Of a stretch of DNA of 64,000 nucleotides, positions 24,967 through 32,803 are shown piece by piece; position 1 is the stretch's first letter; the number at the start of each line of letters is the position of its first letter. Where the stretch lies: NCBI GenBank assembly GCA_937872515.1, contig CALMSX010000046.1:1-64000 (forward strand). The letters are read 5' to 3'. The notes under the pieces were generated by a model. That model had not been told where the DNA came from. It was given only the letters and a program-made list of their open reading frames with translations, and did not search any database. The translations under genes and the position numbers were made by a program. The stretch is from an uncultured Bacteroidota bacterium. GTDB lineage: Bacteria > Bacteroidota > Bacteroidia > Chitinophagales > Saprospiraceae.

Positions 24967-26067
24967 TCAATTGGGCTTTTTAAGCAGCGGATTTTGAAGA
25001 TAACTGGTATCGGTCAGGGTATTTAAAAATGCTACAAGGGCTTCTTTGTGAAATGGAGTTAGTTCCAGATTTCTGATAAGAGGGTCTTTATTGGGTGAGC
25101 TCTTGCCATGGCCATTGTAATGGTCTAGTACCTCATCAATGGTTTTTAAACTGCCATCGTGCATGTAAGGAGCCGAAAACATAATGTTTCTTAAGGTTGG
25201 AGCCCTCATTTTTCCATTATCTGCCAGTTGTCCGGTCACAGCCCCCCTGCCTGCATCCTTAAACCCATTGAGGTCTGAAGACGCTTGTAAGCCGTTGTTA
25301 AAAAATGCATCGGCAGTTGTTAAATCAAGGGTATGGCAGTGATGACATTCTGCATCGGGGAGATCCGATCCTTCCAGGTCAATGAACAAGCTAAATCCTA
25401 TGAGTTCCAGGTCGTCAAACTTTTCTATACCCTGTACAACCCTGTCGTATTTACTGTTGACACTCAATATAATTCTTTGAAACTGAGCCAGGGATTTGGC
25501 CGCCAGCTCCTTCGTGATTTCACTTTTGTTTTTAATGCCAAACGCTTTTCTGAAAAGGGTGGGGTAGTCTTCATGATTGCGCAGCTTGTTTTCAATGTCG
25601 GGCCAATTAGCGTGGAGTTCAATAGGGTCGGTTACGGGTAGCAGGGCCTGGGTTTCCAGGGTGGGTGATCGACCGTCCCAAAACAAGCCGTTTTTGGTGA
25701 AGCCCACATTGACCAGGCTCATCGAACTTCTTCTTCCTCCAATGCCGTCAATACCAAAACTTACAGGAAGACCATCGGTAAAGGCTTTGTCCGGATGATG
25801 GCAGGAAGCACAACTCATGGTGCCATTGCCCGAAAGGATGTTGTCAAAAAACAAATGCCGGCCCAGATTGATACCGTCTACCGTCAATGGATTGTCGACA
25901 GGAGTTGTTAATTTGGGAAGATAAGATGGAATGTTGGGATCATAAGGAACAGGACTGTAAGCGATGGATGTTAAATCACCAACGACCTCAGGGTCTTCAT
26001 CACAGGAAGCCAGCAGAAGTGTGAAAGCCAAAAGAAAAAATGGATATCTTAAGATTTTAGTATTCAT
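24967..26067 (-). CDS. Di-haem cytochrome c peroxidase (MauG/CcpA family) lipoprotein
   Basis: 366 residues. Lipobox LLLASC gives a lipidated Cys22, so it is anchored in the envelope. Two haem c sites are present: CASCH at 86-90 and CHHCH at 241-245, both with the neighbours expected in the family (MSCASCHHPDKAFTDG; DAECHHCHTLD). MRAPTLRNIMFSAPYMHDGS and TIDEVLDHYNGHG are the usual family C-terminal motifs. Bacterial members reduce H2O2 using electrons from small cytochromes; Bacteroidota also use them as partners of other secreted oxidases. The promoter has an 18-bp palindrome at its start point (26082-26099). DUF4159 follows. Confidence 0.93.
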   Translation of the reverse strand: MNTKILRYPFFLLAFTLLLASCDEDPEVVGDLTSIAYSPVPYDPNIPSYLPKLTTPVDNPLTVDGINLGRHLFFDNILSGNGTMSCASCHHPDKAFTDGLPVSFGIDGIGGRRSSMSLVNVGFTKNGLFWDGRSPTLETQALLPVTDPIELHANWPDIENKLRNHEDYPTLFRKAFGIKNKSEITKELAAKSLAQFQRIILSVNSKYDRVVQGIEKFDDLELIGFSLFIDLEGSDLPDAECHHCHTLDLTTADAFFNNGLQASSDLNGFKDAGRGAVTGQLADNGKMRAPTLRNIMFSAPYMHDGSLKTIDEVLDHYNGHGKSSPNKDPLIRNLELTPFHKEALVAFLNTLTDTSYLQNPLLKKPN

Positions 26068-26081
26068 CTAAGCTAATAACG

Positions 26082-26099
26082 CCAAGTCGATCAACTTGG
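26082..26099. promoter_or_regulatory. Palindromic candidate operator at the peroxidase transcription start
   Basis: CCAAGTCGATCAACTTGG is palindromic at 16 of 18 positions. It lies between the CATCTTTG box (26104-26111, minus strand) and the ATG at 26067, so it would cover the first transcribed bases. A repressor site or a 5'-end hairpin are both possible. Confidence 0.45.
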
Positions 26100-26103
26100 T
26101 TTG

Positions 26104-26111
26104 CAAAGATG
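26104..26111 (-). promoter_or_regulatory. CATCTTTG promoter box for the cytochrome c peroxidase gene
   Basis: One mismatch to TAnnTTTG on the minus strand; no clear TTG at the normal upstream spacing. Predicted start of transcription is near 26100. Confidence 0.45.
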
Positions 26112-26196
26112 TAAAATCATCGTTATTTTTTATAGAGATCATCTGAAAATTGGTTAGATTTTAAGAAATTTGAGACAAACTTAAATCTCCCCCCAT

Positions 26197-27672
26197 ATGC
26201 CGCACAGTTACACCGAATACGTTGCTTTAATGCAAAAATTAGCGGATCTATCCAATGCCATTGCCGTAATGAGTTGGGACAATGAAGTCTATTTGCCGGA
26301 GGATTCAGGACCCCTGAGAGCTCGCCAGATAGCTACGCTGGCAACCATGACGCACGAACTCTTTACCGCAAAATCAACGGGCAGCCTGCTTACTTCTTTA
26401 CATAAAGAAAAACTGCCTTTTAAGAAAGCGAAAAACATCTCACTAACGATGAAGGATTACCAAAGGGATAAAAAATTCAGTCCTCAGTTTGTCATGCAAA
26501 AATCAATGGTTATCTCTCAGGCTTATCATGCCTGGGCTGAGGCTAAAAAGAAAAACGATTTTTCGATTTTTGCTCCTAAACTTGATCAACTCCTCCAACT
26601 GGTCAGAGAAGAAACCCAGATTTTGGGCTTCGAGGATCATCCTTACGATGCCCTGCTCGATCAATATGAACCCGGTATCAAAGTAAAAAAGTTGGATGCC
26701 TTGTTTTCAGATGTTACCCAACAACTGGTGCCCTTTGTGCGCAAACTGGATTCAAAATGGAAGGAGAAAGCCGACTTTCTGAAACTTAGATACCAAAAAG
26801 ACACTCAATGGCAATTTGGCCTTGAGGTCTTAAAGGGCATGGGCTATGATTTCAAAAAAGGCAGACAAGACATCTCATCACATCCGTTTACCATTGGCTT
26901 TGGTTCCGAAGATGTGAGAATCACCACCAGAATTGATGAAAAAGATTTTTGCAACATGACATGGAGCTGCATCCATGAAGGAGGTCACGCCTTGTACGAA
27001 CAGGGACTCGATAGTAAAGAGTACGGGCTTCCATCAGGTACAGCGGCATCTCTGGGCATCCACGAATCACAATCCAGGCTGTGGGAAAACAACCTGGGCA
27101 GAAGTAAGGCCTTTTGGCAGTACTTTTTTCCCATTCTGAAAAAATACTTCCCGCAACAACTGAAGGGGGTGAGTCTGGATCAATATTATTTGGGCATCAA
27201 CCGCGTCTCAAAAAACCTGATCCGTACAGAAGCGGATGAACTCCACTACCACTTGCATGTTGCTATCAGGTATGAGTTGGAAAAGGAGATTTTTAGCTCC
27301 GGTATTAAGGCCAAATCACTCCGCCAGCTATGGAATGACAAGTATAAGGAATACATGGGAGTAACGGTTAAAAATGATGCAGAGGGCATTCTCCAGGATG
27401 TCCATTGGTCGCACGGCAGTTTTGGATATTTCCCCACTTATAGCCTGGGCAGCTTTTATGCGGCTCAATTTCACCAAACCATGTTAAGTCAACACCCAAC
27501 TTTGGAAAAGGAAGTGGCGAAAGGAGATTTCACCTATGTTCAGCAATGGCTGAAAAACAATATTTACCGACATGGCAAAACCTACAATGCGGAAGAGCTG
27601 TGTAAAAAAGCGACAGGACAAAGTTTGAATTTCAGCCACTTTATGAATTATGTGATGGCCAAATATCAATAG
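26197..27672 (+). CDS. M32 family metallocarboxypeptidase (carboxypeptidase Taq-like)
   Basis: 491 residues, the normal length for M32. The zinc site HEGGH is at 260-264 with the third ligand in HESQSRLWEN (Glu290). The family motifs DVRITTRIDEKDF, GLPSGTAASLGIHES and NLIRTEADELHYHLHVAIRYE are all present. M32 enzymes are cytoplasmic, homodimeric carboxypeptidases of broad specificity; no signal peptide is visible here. The start ATG at 26197 is consistent with the family N-terminus (YTEYVALMQKLADLSNAIAV). Single gene, convergent with the permease at 27756. Confidence 0.95.
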   Translation: MPHSYTEYVALMQKLADLSNAIAVMSWDNEVYLPEDSGPLRARQIATLATMTHELFTAKSTGSLLTSLHKEKLPFKKAKNISLTMKDYQRDKKFSPQFVMQKSMVISQAYHAWAEAKKKNDFSIFAPKLDQLLQLVREETQILGFEDHPYDALLDQYEPGIKVKKLDALFSDVTQQLVPFVRKLDSKWKEKADFLKLRYQKDTQWQFGLEVLKGMGYDFKKGRQDISSHPFTIGFGSEDVRITTRIDEKDFCNMTWSCIHEGGHALYEQGLDSKEYGLPSGTAASLGIHESQSRLWENNLGRSKAFWQYFFPILKKYFPQQLKGVSLDQYYLGINRVSKNLIRTEADELHYHLHVAIRYELEKEIFSSGIKAKSLRQLWNDKYKEYMGVTVKNDAEGILQDVHWSHGSFGYFPTYSLGSFYAAQFHQTMLSQHPTLEKEVAKGDFTYVQQWLKNNIYRHGKTYNAEELCKKATGQSLNFSHFMNYVMAKYQ

Positions 27673-27755
27673 GACATTGACGAAATGGTAAAAACAGGTC
27701 TGTAAACAGTTGTGTCAAATCAACTGCTTATTCAAATGAAAATGTTCTTTTGGCA

Positions 27756-29009
27756 TTAATTTCTGATGGCTTCTACCGGATCAAGACCACTTGCTCTGAT
27801 GGCAGGAATGATGCCGGCAATAATACCAACAATAATGGATGAAAGAACGCCAATGACCATGTTGGCAAAAGATATGCCCATCTCAAATGGGATGGCAGAA
27901 GAAATGATCTTGAGGATGACAAAAACCAAACCCAATCCAATCAAACCACCTATAAGACAAAGTACAATGGACTCTATCAAAAATTCCAGCAGTATCACAA
28001 AACGTTTGGCTCCAATGGCTTTTTTAATACCTATGATGCTGGTGCGTTCCTTAACCGAAACAAACATGATATTGGCAACGCTAAACATACCTACGATGAG
28101 TGCAAAAATACCGATGATAAAACCGGCTATGTTGATTACCCCAAATACACTTTCCATGACCTGAGACAACATCGATAGTTCATTGATCGAAAAATTGTTG
28201 TCTTCTCTGGGGGAGAGCCTTCGATTTGAGCGAATAATGCCGGTGAGCTCACCTTTAAAATCCTGCATCTCAACGCCGGGCAAGGCCTTGGCACACAACA
28301 TCCTACCGACAGTGCTTTCATCGTTGGTATTGACAAATCGGGTGATATTGGGGTAGCCTACCCACAAAACATCGTCAAAATTGATGAAGTTAAATACATT
28401 TTCTCCCTCACTTTTTAAAACGCCCATAACCTGGTACGACTGTCCAAATAGTTTGACTTCCCTGCCAATGGGATCCACATTTCCAAAAAGGGATTCTGCT
28501 ACTTTAAAGCCAAGAACTACCTTATTGCTGCCTGAATTGTATTCTGCCAGCGAAAGTGTTCTTCCTTTTTCCAGTTCTAGTGATTGAATTTCGGCATACT
28601 CATTGGTAGCACCCATGATAAAAGCGTTGGATACCGAACTGTTTTTATACTTCACAATCCTACCGCCTGTAAAAATGACAAACGCTGTCTGTTTGGCTTT
28701 TTTGGATTTTTCTTTGATTTTTGTATAGTCTTCGTAGCTGGGATTGGGTCTTTTGGCGTATTTCCAATAATTCTCTCCTGGATCCTCATTCCAGGGCATT
28801 TTGTCGAGGTAGATAACGTCATTGCCCAATTCATTGAACCCATCCACTATGTTTTGCTGAAGAGAGTCAACGGCTGATTTAACAGCGATGATACAAAAAA
28901 TACCAATGGTGATCCCCAGCAGGGAGAGGAAGGTTCTCAGCTTGTTGTTCCACAGACTGTCTAACGCCTGTCTCATTGCTTCGAAAAAGATCTTGAGGTA
29001 TAAGCCCAT
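27756..29009 (-). CDS. ABC transporter permease, MacB/FtsX-like
   Basis: 417 residues in the MacB arrangement: one N-terminal membrane helix (NKLRTFLSLLGITIGIFCII), a large periplasmic MacB-PCD domain at about 45-285, then three C-terminal helices (INIAGFIIGIFALIVGMFSV, VLCLIGGLIGLGLVFVILKI, and MVIGVLSSIIVGIIAGIIPA) ending RASGLDPVEAIRN. Such permeases work with an MacB-type ATPase and a periplasmic adaptor for mechanotransmission; neither is adjacent. Bacteroidota genomes carry many orphan copies of this type. No substrate can be inferred. Confidence 0.9.
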   Translation of the reverse strand: MGLYLKIFFEAMRQALDSLWNNKLRTFLSLLGITIGIFCIIAVKSAVDSLQQNIVDGFNELGNDVIYLDKMPWNEDPGENYWKYAKRPNPSYEDYTKIKEKSKKAKQTAFVIFTGGRIVKYKNSSVSNAFIMGATNEYAEIQSLELEKGRTLSLAEYNSGSNKVVLGFKVAESLFGNVDPIGREVKLFGQSYQVMGVLKSEGENVFNFINFDDVLWVGYPNITRFVNTNDESTVGRMLCAKALPGVEMQDFKGELTGIIRSNRRLSPREDNNFSINELSMLSQVMESVFGVINIAGFIIGIFALIVGMFSVANIMFVSVKERTSIIGIKKAIGAKRFVILLEFLIESIVLCLIGGLIGLGLVFVILKIISSAIPFEMGISFANMVIGVLSSIIVGIIAGIIPAIRASGLDPVEAIRN

Positions 29010-29145
29010 TGATTTTTTTTATAAAAATACGATAGCTAAGGTACACAAAATTCAAAGATTAGATTAAAATGCGATATCTTTCGATAAAAGGAACACAAAT
29101 GATGAATTAGTACAATTCCTTTGAATACATAGAAACAAAACTAAC

Positions 29146-31140
29146 ATGAAGAAAAATTCATTATTAAGGGTGCTCGGATTTTGGTGTTTATCCTTAAGTG
29201 CCTTTACACAGGTCCGTATTAGTCTTGAAAAAGAATTGGATTACAGCAGACTTGCTACTGTCGAAGCACTTCTTCAGATTGAAAGGGTAGCAGAAGCACA
29301 GCAAGTTTTAAATAAAATAAATCCAGCATCTTGTGAATTAGAACACAGGTTTTTAAGATCGATGGCAGACCAGGGAGTTCTTTTATTGGACACTGTTAAT
29401 AGTTTGATACAAACTATAACCTCGCATTCTCCAACTGGACTGCTTGCTGTCGGAGGGGTAGATAAAAATATTTACCTTATCCGTATCAGTGATTGGTCAA
29501 TTATCAGGGTATTTGCAGGGCATACGGGCTCAATCACTACCTTGGATTTCAGTCCCGATGGTAAATTAATTGTAAGTGGCAGTCGTGATAAATCAGTAAA
29601 AATGTGGAATGTTCTAACAGGTGAACTCATCGCGAACAACAACACAGATTTTAACCAGGGAATCTACCAGGTAAAGTTTGCACCAGACGGGACTCAGATA
29701 GGAGTGGTGAGCTGGGAACTTCTTCCGCAGTACGGCGTTAACGGTTTTGCAGTCTTACTCAGGTCTGAAAATTTGGCGAAAATTTCAAAACAGAATATGG
29801 ATCAGCATCCTGCCGCTGGATTTGTATTTCACCCCAGCGAACGATTATGTTTTATTTCCACATGGGGTGAGATAATTTATGGGTTTTCTTTGCCTGATTG
29901 GAAATTGCTATGGAAATATGACCTCAGTGATCCTGCTGAATACAATGCATTTTATGCCATAGACATAACTCAAGACGGCACTACACTGGCAGTTGGTAGT
30001 GCTGATCACAAGGTTCACTTGTTGGAAAGTAAGTCTGGAAGGTTAATTGATAAATTAGCAAAAAACGCAATTTTTTCCAGACCTGTTAAAACCTTGGATT
30101 TTCATCCAAATGGCAAGCGGCTTGCTGTTTCAGGTGAGGATGGAATGGTGAGTATATGGGACATTGATACGAAAGAAGTGGTGGCAAAATTAGCCGGGCA
30201 TACTTCCACCATTAATGCCTTACAATGGGTGGATGATAGCAAGATTTTGACAGCTTCTCAAGATACTACGATGAGAACCTGGGATGTTGTAAATTCTTTT
30301 TTGCAAGAAACCGATATTTGCAGTTTTGGACCTTGGCAATTGCCGGTATGGACCAAAAAAAGCTGGTTGATAGCCCCATGTTCTGATGAAAAATTATCTG
30401 TTTATGATTTGGTATCAGGAAAAGAAGTGTCAGAATTGGGCAAGGTAAAAGGCTTATGTGGGTCGGTTTCAAAAGACGACAAGTTGGCAACTGCCGATTT
30501 TAATGGTATAGTTTCAATATGGGACTTAAAAAAAGGAAGCAGGGTCACGGAATGTAAAGGGCATACTGCCAGAGTAGATGGTGTAGCATGGACGAGTGAC
30601 GGCAGGTTGGTCACTGTGGGAGATAAAACCCTTAGAATGTGGAACGATGAAGGAAAGTCACTAGACAGCTTGCTCTTGGACTATGCTCCTTTTCGTGTTG
30701 TTTCATTTGACAAATACATAGCGGTAAGTAATCCCAAGCAAGTAGTCATTTATGATACCCAAAAGTTTATGGAAATAAAAAGAATTGATGTCAAAGGAAA
30801 CGGAATCCAGGAAATTCTTTTTAGTCCACGCGGAAGTTTCCTCTGTATTTATACGAATAAAAATATCGAGGTTTATAGAACGGAAAATTGGGCCCTGGCT
30901 TCGATATTGTCAGGACATGAATTATCTGGATATGCTATGGATGTTTCAGAGGATGAAAAATATCTGATATCTGGTTCCAATGACCAGACACTCCGAATCT
31001 GGGACTTGACAAACGGTATCAATTCGCTCACTTTTCATGGTTTTAATAAAGGGGTTTATGGATGTAAGTTCGTTGGTGAAAAAAGAATCATTGCTTCAAC
31101 TTCGGAAGGGAAGCTATTTAGGCTTAACCTAAATAAATAG
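29146..31140 (+). CDS. Secreted WD40 beta-propeller protein
   Basis: 664 residues. Signal peptide FWCLSLSAFTQ (1-22), then a short helical region to about 85 (LATVEALLQIERVAEAQQVL). From about 95 to 660 there are roughly 12-14 WD40 repeats, visible as GHTGSITTLDFSPDGKLIVS, GHTSTINALQWVDDSKILTA, GHTARVDGVAWTSDGRLVTV and SGHELSGYAMDVSEDEKYLI, probably two adjacent seven-bladed propellers. No enzymatic domain or sorting domain is visible, so it is probably a periplasmic or surface scaffold. Monocistronic; ends at a bidirectional terminator. Confidence 0.88.
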   Translation: MKKNSLLRVLGFWCLSLSAFTQVRISLEKELDYSRLATVEALLQIERVAEAQQVLNKINPASCELEHRFLRSMADQGVLLLDTVNSLIQTITSHSPTGLLAVGGVDKNIYLIRISDWSIIRVFAGHTGSITTLDFSPDGKLIVSGSRDKSVKMWNVLTGELIANNNTDFNQGIYQVKFAPDGTQIGVVSWELLPQYGVNGFAVLLRSENLAKISKQNMDQHPAAGFVFHPSERLCFISTWGEIIYGFSLPDWKLLWKYDLSDPAEYNAFYAIDITQDGTTLAVGSADHKVHLLESKSGRLIDKLAKNAIFSRPVKTLDFHPNGKRLAVSGEDGMVSIWDIDTKEVVAKLAGHTSTINALQWVDDSKILTASQDTTMRTWDVVNSFLQETDICSFGPWQLPVWTKKSWLIAPCSDEKLSVYDLVSGKEVSELGKVKGLCGSVSKDDKLATADFNGIVSIWDLKKGSRVTECKGHTARVDGVAWTSDGRLVTVGDKTLRMWNDEGKSLDSLLLDYAPFRVVSFDKYIAVSNPKQVVIYDTQKFMEIKRIDVKGNGIQEILFSPRGSFLCIYTNKNIEVYRTENWALASILSGHELSGYAMDVSEDEKYLISGSNDQTLRIWDLTNGINSLTFHGFNKGVYGCKFVGEKRIIASTSEGKLFRLNLNK

Positions 31141-31227
31141 GGGGAGGAACTATTTTCTAACTTTAAGATTTTTTTATTAAAATCTCCTGTTTTATGCAAT
31201 TACTCGTGGGAAGGAATCACTTAAAAA

Positions 31228-31257
31228 AAAAGCCCCTTCCGATGGGAAGAGGCTTTT
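31228..31257. terminator. Bidirectional terminator between the WD40 gene and rplT
   Basis: AAAAGCC, mismatch, CTTCC, loop GATG, GGAAG, mismatch, GGCTTTT. It lies between convergent stops at 31140 and 31277 and has an A run on the left and a T-rich right side. Confidence 0.85.
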
Positions 31258-31276
31258 ATCTTTTGAAGAGCAAAAG

Positions 31277-31621
31277 TTATTTCACCTGATCAACCAGGGC
31301 TTTAAAAGCCTCGGGGTGGTTCATGGCTATGTCTGCAAGGGCTTTTCTGTTAAGGGTGATACCCTTTGTTGCCAATGCATGCATAAACTTTGAATAAGAA
31401 AGACCGTATACTCTAACCCCGGCATTGATCCTGGCAATCCACAATCTTCTGAATGCTCTCTTTTTGTTTTTACGGTGGGTGTACGCATACAACATGCCCT
31501 TTTCAACGGCATTTTTTGCTACGGTGTAAACGTTTTTCCTCGCACCAAAGTAACCTTTGGCTAATTTTAAGATTTTTCTCCTTCTGTTGCGCGAAGCAAC
31601 ATTGTTGACTGATCTAGGCAT
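31277..31621 (-). CDS. rplT: 50S ribosomal protein L20
   Basis: 114 residues, normal L20 length. [20 protein letters not shown] and the conserved [40 protein letters not shown] and [20 protein letters not shown] leave no doubt. L20 binds 23S rRNA early in 50S assembly and in many bacteria represses its own operon. It is second of a two-gene unit 67 bases after rpmI and ends at a terminator. infC, the common upstream partner, is missing. Confidence 0.98.
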   Translation of the reverse strand: MPRSVNNVASRNRRRKILKLAKGYFGARKNVYTVAKNAVEKGMLYAYTHRKNKKRAFRRLWIARINAGVRVYGLSYSKFMHALATKGITLNRKALADIAMNHPEAFKALVDQVK

Positions 31622-31688
31622 TTTTTTTTGGTTTTAGTACAATACAGGGACGCTTGGTACTTTATCCTGTATTCTCGTTAAAAAATAA

Positions 31689-31886
31689 TTATCCTGCGGC
31701 AAGAAGCCTTTTTGCTCTGTGCACTTCAACAGCCGTTACAGTTGTTGAACCGGTGAGCCTTGTTTTTGCTTTTTTAGATTTTTTTCTCATCAAGTGAGAG
31801 GTATTGGCCTGGAACCTTTTTACTTTTCCAGAACCAGTAAGCTTAAACCTCTTCTTTGCACTTGAATGGGTTTTCATCTTAGGCAT
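31689..31886 (-). CDS. rpmI: 50S ribosomal protein L35
   Basis: 65 residues. [40 protein letters not shown] and the basic C-terminal region are classic L35. It binds 23S rRNA in the large subunit. First gene of the rpmI-rplT unit, with its own promoter 24 bases upstream (31911-31943), so its expression does not depend on an upstream infC. Confidence 0.98.
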   Translation of the reverse strand: MPKMKTHSSAKKRFKLTGSGKVKRFQANTSHLMRKKSKKAKTRLTGSTTVTAVEVHRAKRLLAAG

Positions 31887-31910
31887 GGTACGTAATTTTT
31901 ATTTGAGGTG

Positions 31911-31943
31911 CAAAGATATACTTTTTATCTTTTAATAGTGCAA
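31911..31943 (-). promoter_or_regulatory. Promoter of rpmI-rplT
   Basis: On the minus strand: TTG (31941-31943), 22-base spacer, exact TATCTTTG (31911-31918). The predicted transcription start near 31907 leaves a 20-base leader, too short for the long L20-binding leaders known in other phyla. Confidence 0.75.
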
Positions 31944-32073
31944 TTTTTTTGAAAAACAATAAGAGGCGGCTATTTGAAACCTTGGAACGAATGGCCTTAA
32001 TATTATTTACTGTATATCAGTGATATATAAATTAAAAAATTTATATATTTATAAAATGTTGTAAGTGAAATTT

Positions 32074-32799
32074 TTATTCATTGTCGATCCGCTTGCCCTG
32101 GTTCATCAGTGCCCTGATGTCTTTGGGTATCGGGGCTTCAAAATGCATAGGCGCTCCTGTCACAGGATGGGTAAGGTCTAATTTCCAAGCATGCAGACTC
32201 AATCTCGACATCAATGGTCGCTCTTCATGGCCATTTTTTCCAATTCTGTACTTTCTTCCTTTCCACTCCGACAGATAAAATTCGGCCCTTCTTCCATAAA
32301 CAGGATCAATAAACAAAGGGTGGCCGAGAAAAGCAAGGTGGACCCTGATCTGGTGCATCCTTCCTGTGTGTAAGGTTACTTCCAGCACGTTGAACCACTC
32401 ATAACGTTCAAGGGTCTTATAGGTGGTTAAAGAAGGCTTCCCTTTTTTGTATACTTTCATGGTACCCGGTCGTGTATCTGAAAGGGCCAATGGCTCATCT
32501 ATTGCGCCTTCCTTTTCGAGTTGACCATCGGCCAGAGCAAGGTAGATTTTGTTGACATCGCGCTGCTCGAAAGCCAGACTCAGCAGCCGGTGTACTTCTG
32601 CATCCTTGCCAAATATTACCAATCCACTGGTATCTTTATCCAGCCGGTGAACCGTAAATATTTCTCCATATTTTTTGCGCAATAAACTTTGCAGGTGCAC
32701 CGATTCATGTTGGAAACGATCGGCCACCGTCAGCAGACCCGCCGGCTTGTTGACCACCACCAGATGGTCGTCTTCGTATATGATGTCGAGTACTGCCAA
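32074..32799 (-). CDS. RluA-family pseudouridine synthase without S4 domain
   Basis: 241 residues from a TTG at 32799, five bases after the stop of the RibF-GT2 gene. The open frame extends to a GTG at 32892, but that would overlap the upstream gene by 89 bases and add 31 poorly conserved residues, so I prefer the TTG. The catalytic motif is intact: HRLDKDTSGLVIFGK with the nucleophilic Asp. The family landmarks LHTGRMHQIRVHLAFLGHPL and RLSLHAWKLDLTHPVTGAPM are also present. The enzyme converts specific uridines in rRNA or tRNA to pseudouridine; the target site is not deducible. It lacks the N-terminal S4 domain of RluD. Confidence 0.85.
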   Translation of the reverse strand: MAVLDIIYEDDHLVVVNKPAGLLTVADRFQHESVHLQSLLRKKYGEIFTVHRLDKDTSGLVIFGKDAEVHRLLSLAFEQRDVNKIYLALADGQLEKEGAIDEPLALSDTRPGTMKVYKKGKPSLTTYKTLERYEWFNVLEVTLHTGRMHQIRVHLAFLGHPLFIDPVYGRRAEFYLSEWKGRKYRIGKNGHEERPLMSRLSLHAWKLDLTHPVTGAPMHFEAPIPKDIRALMNQGKRIDNE

Positions 32800-32803
32800 T
32801 ATT

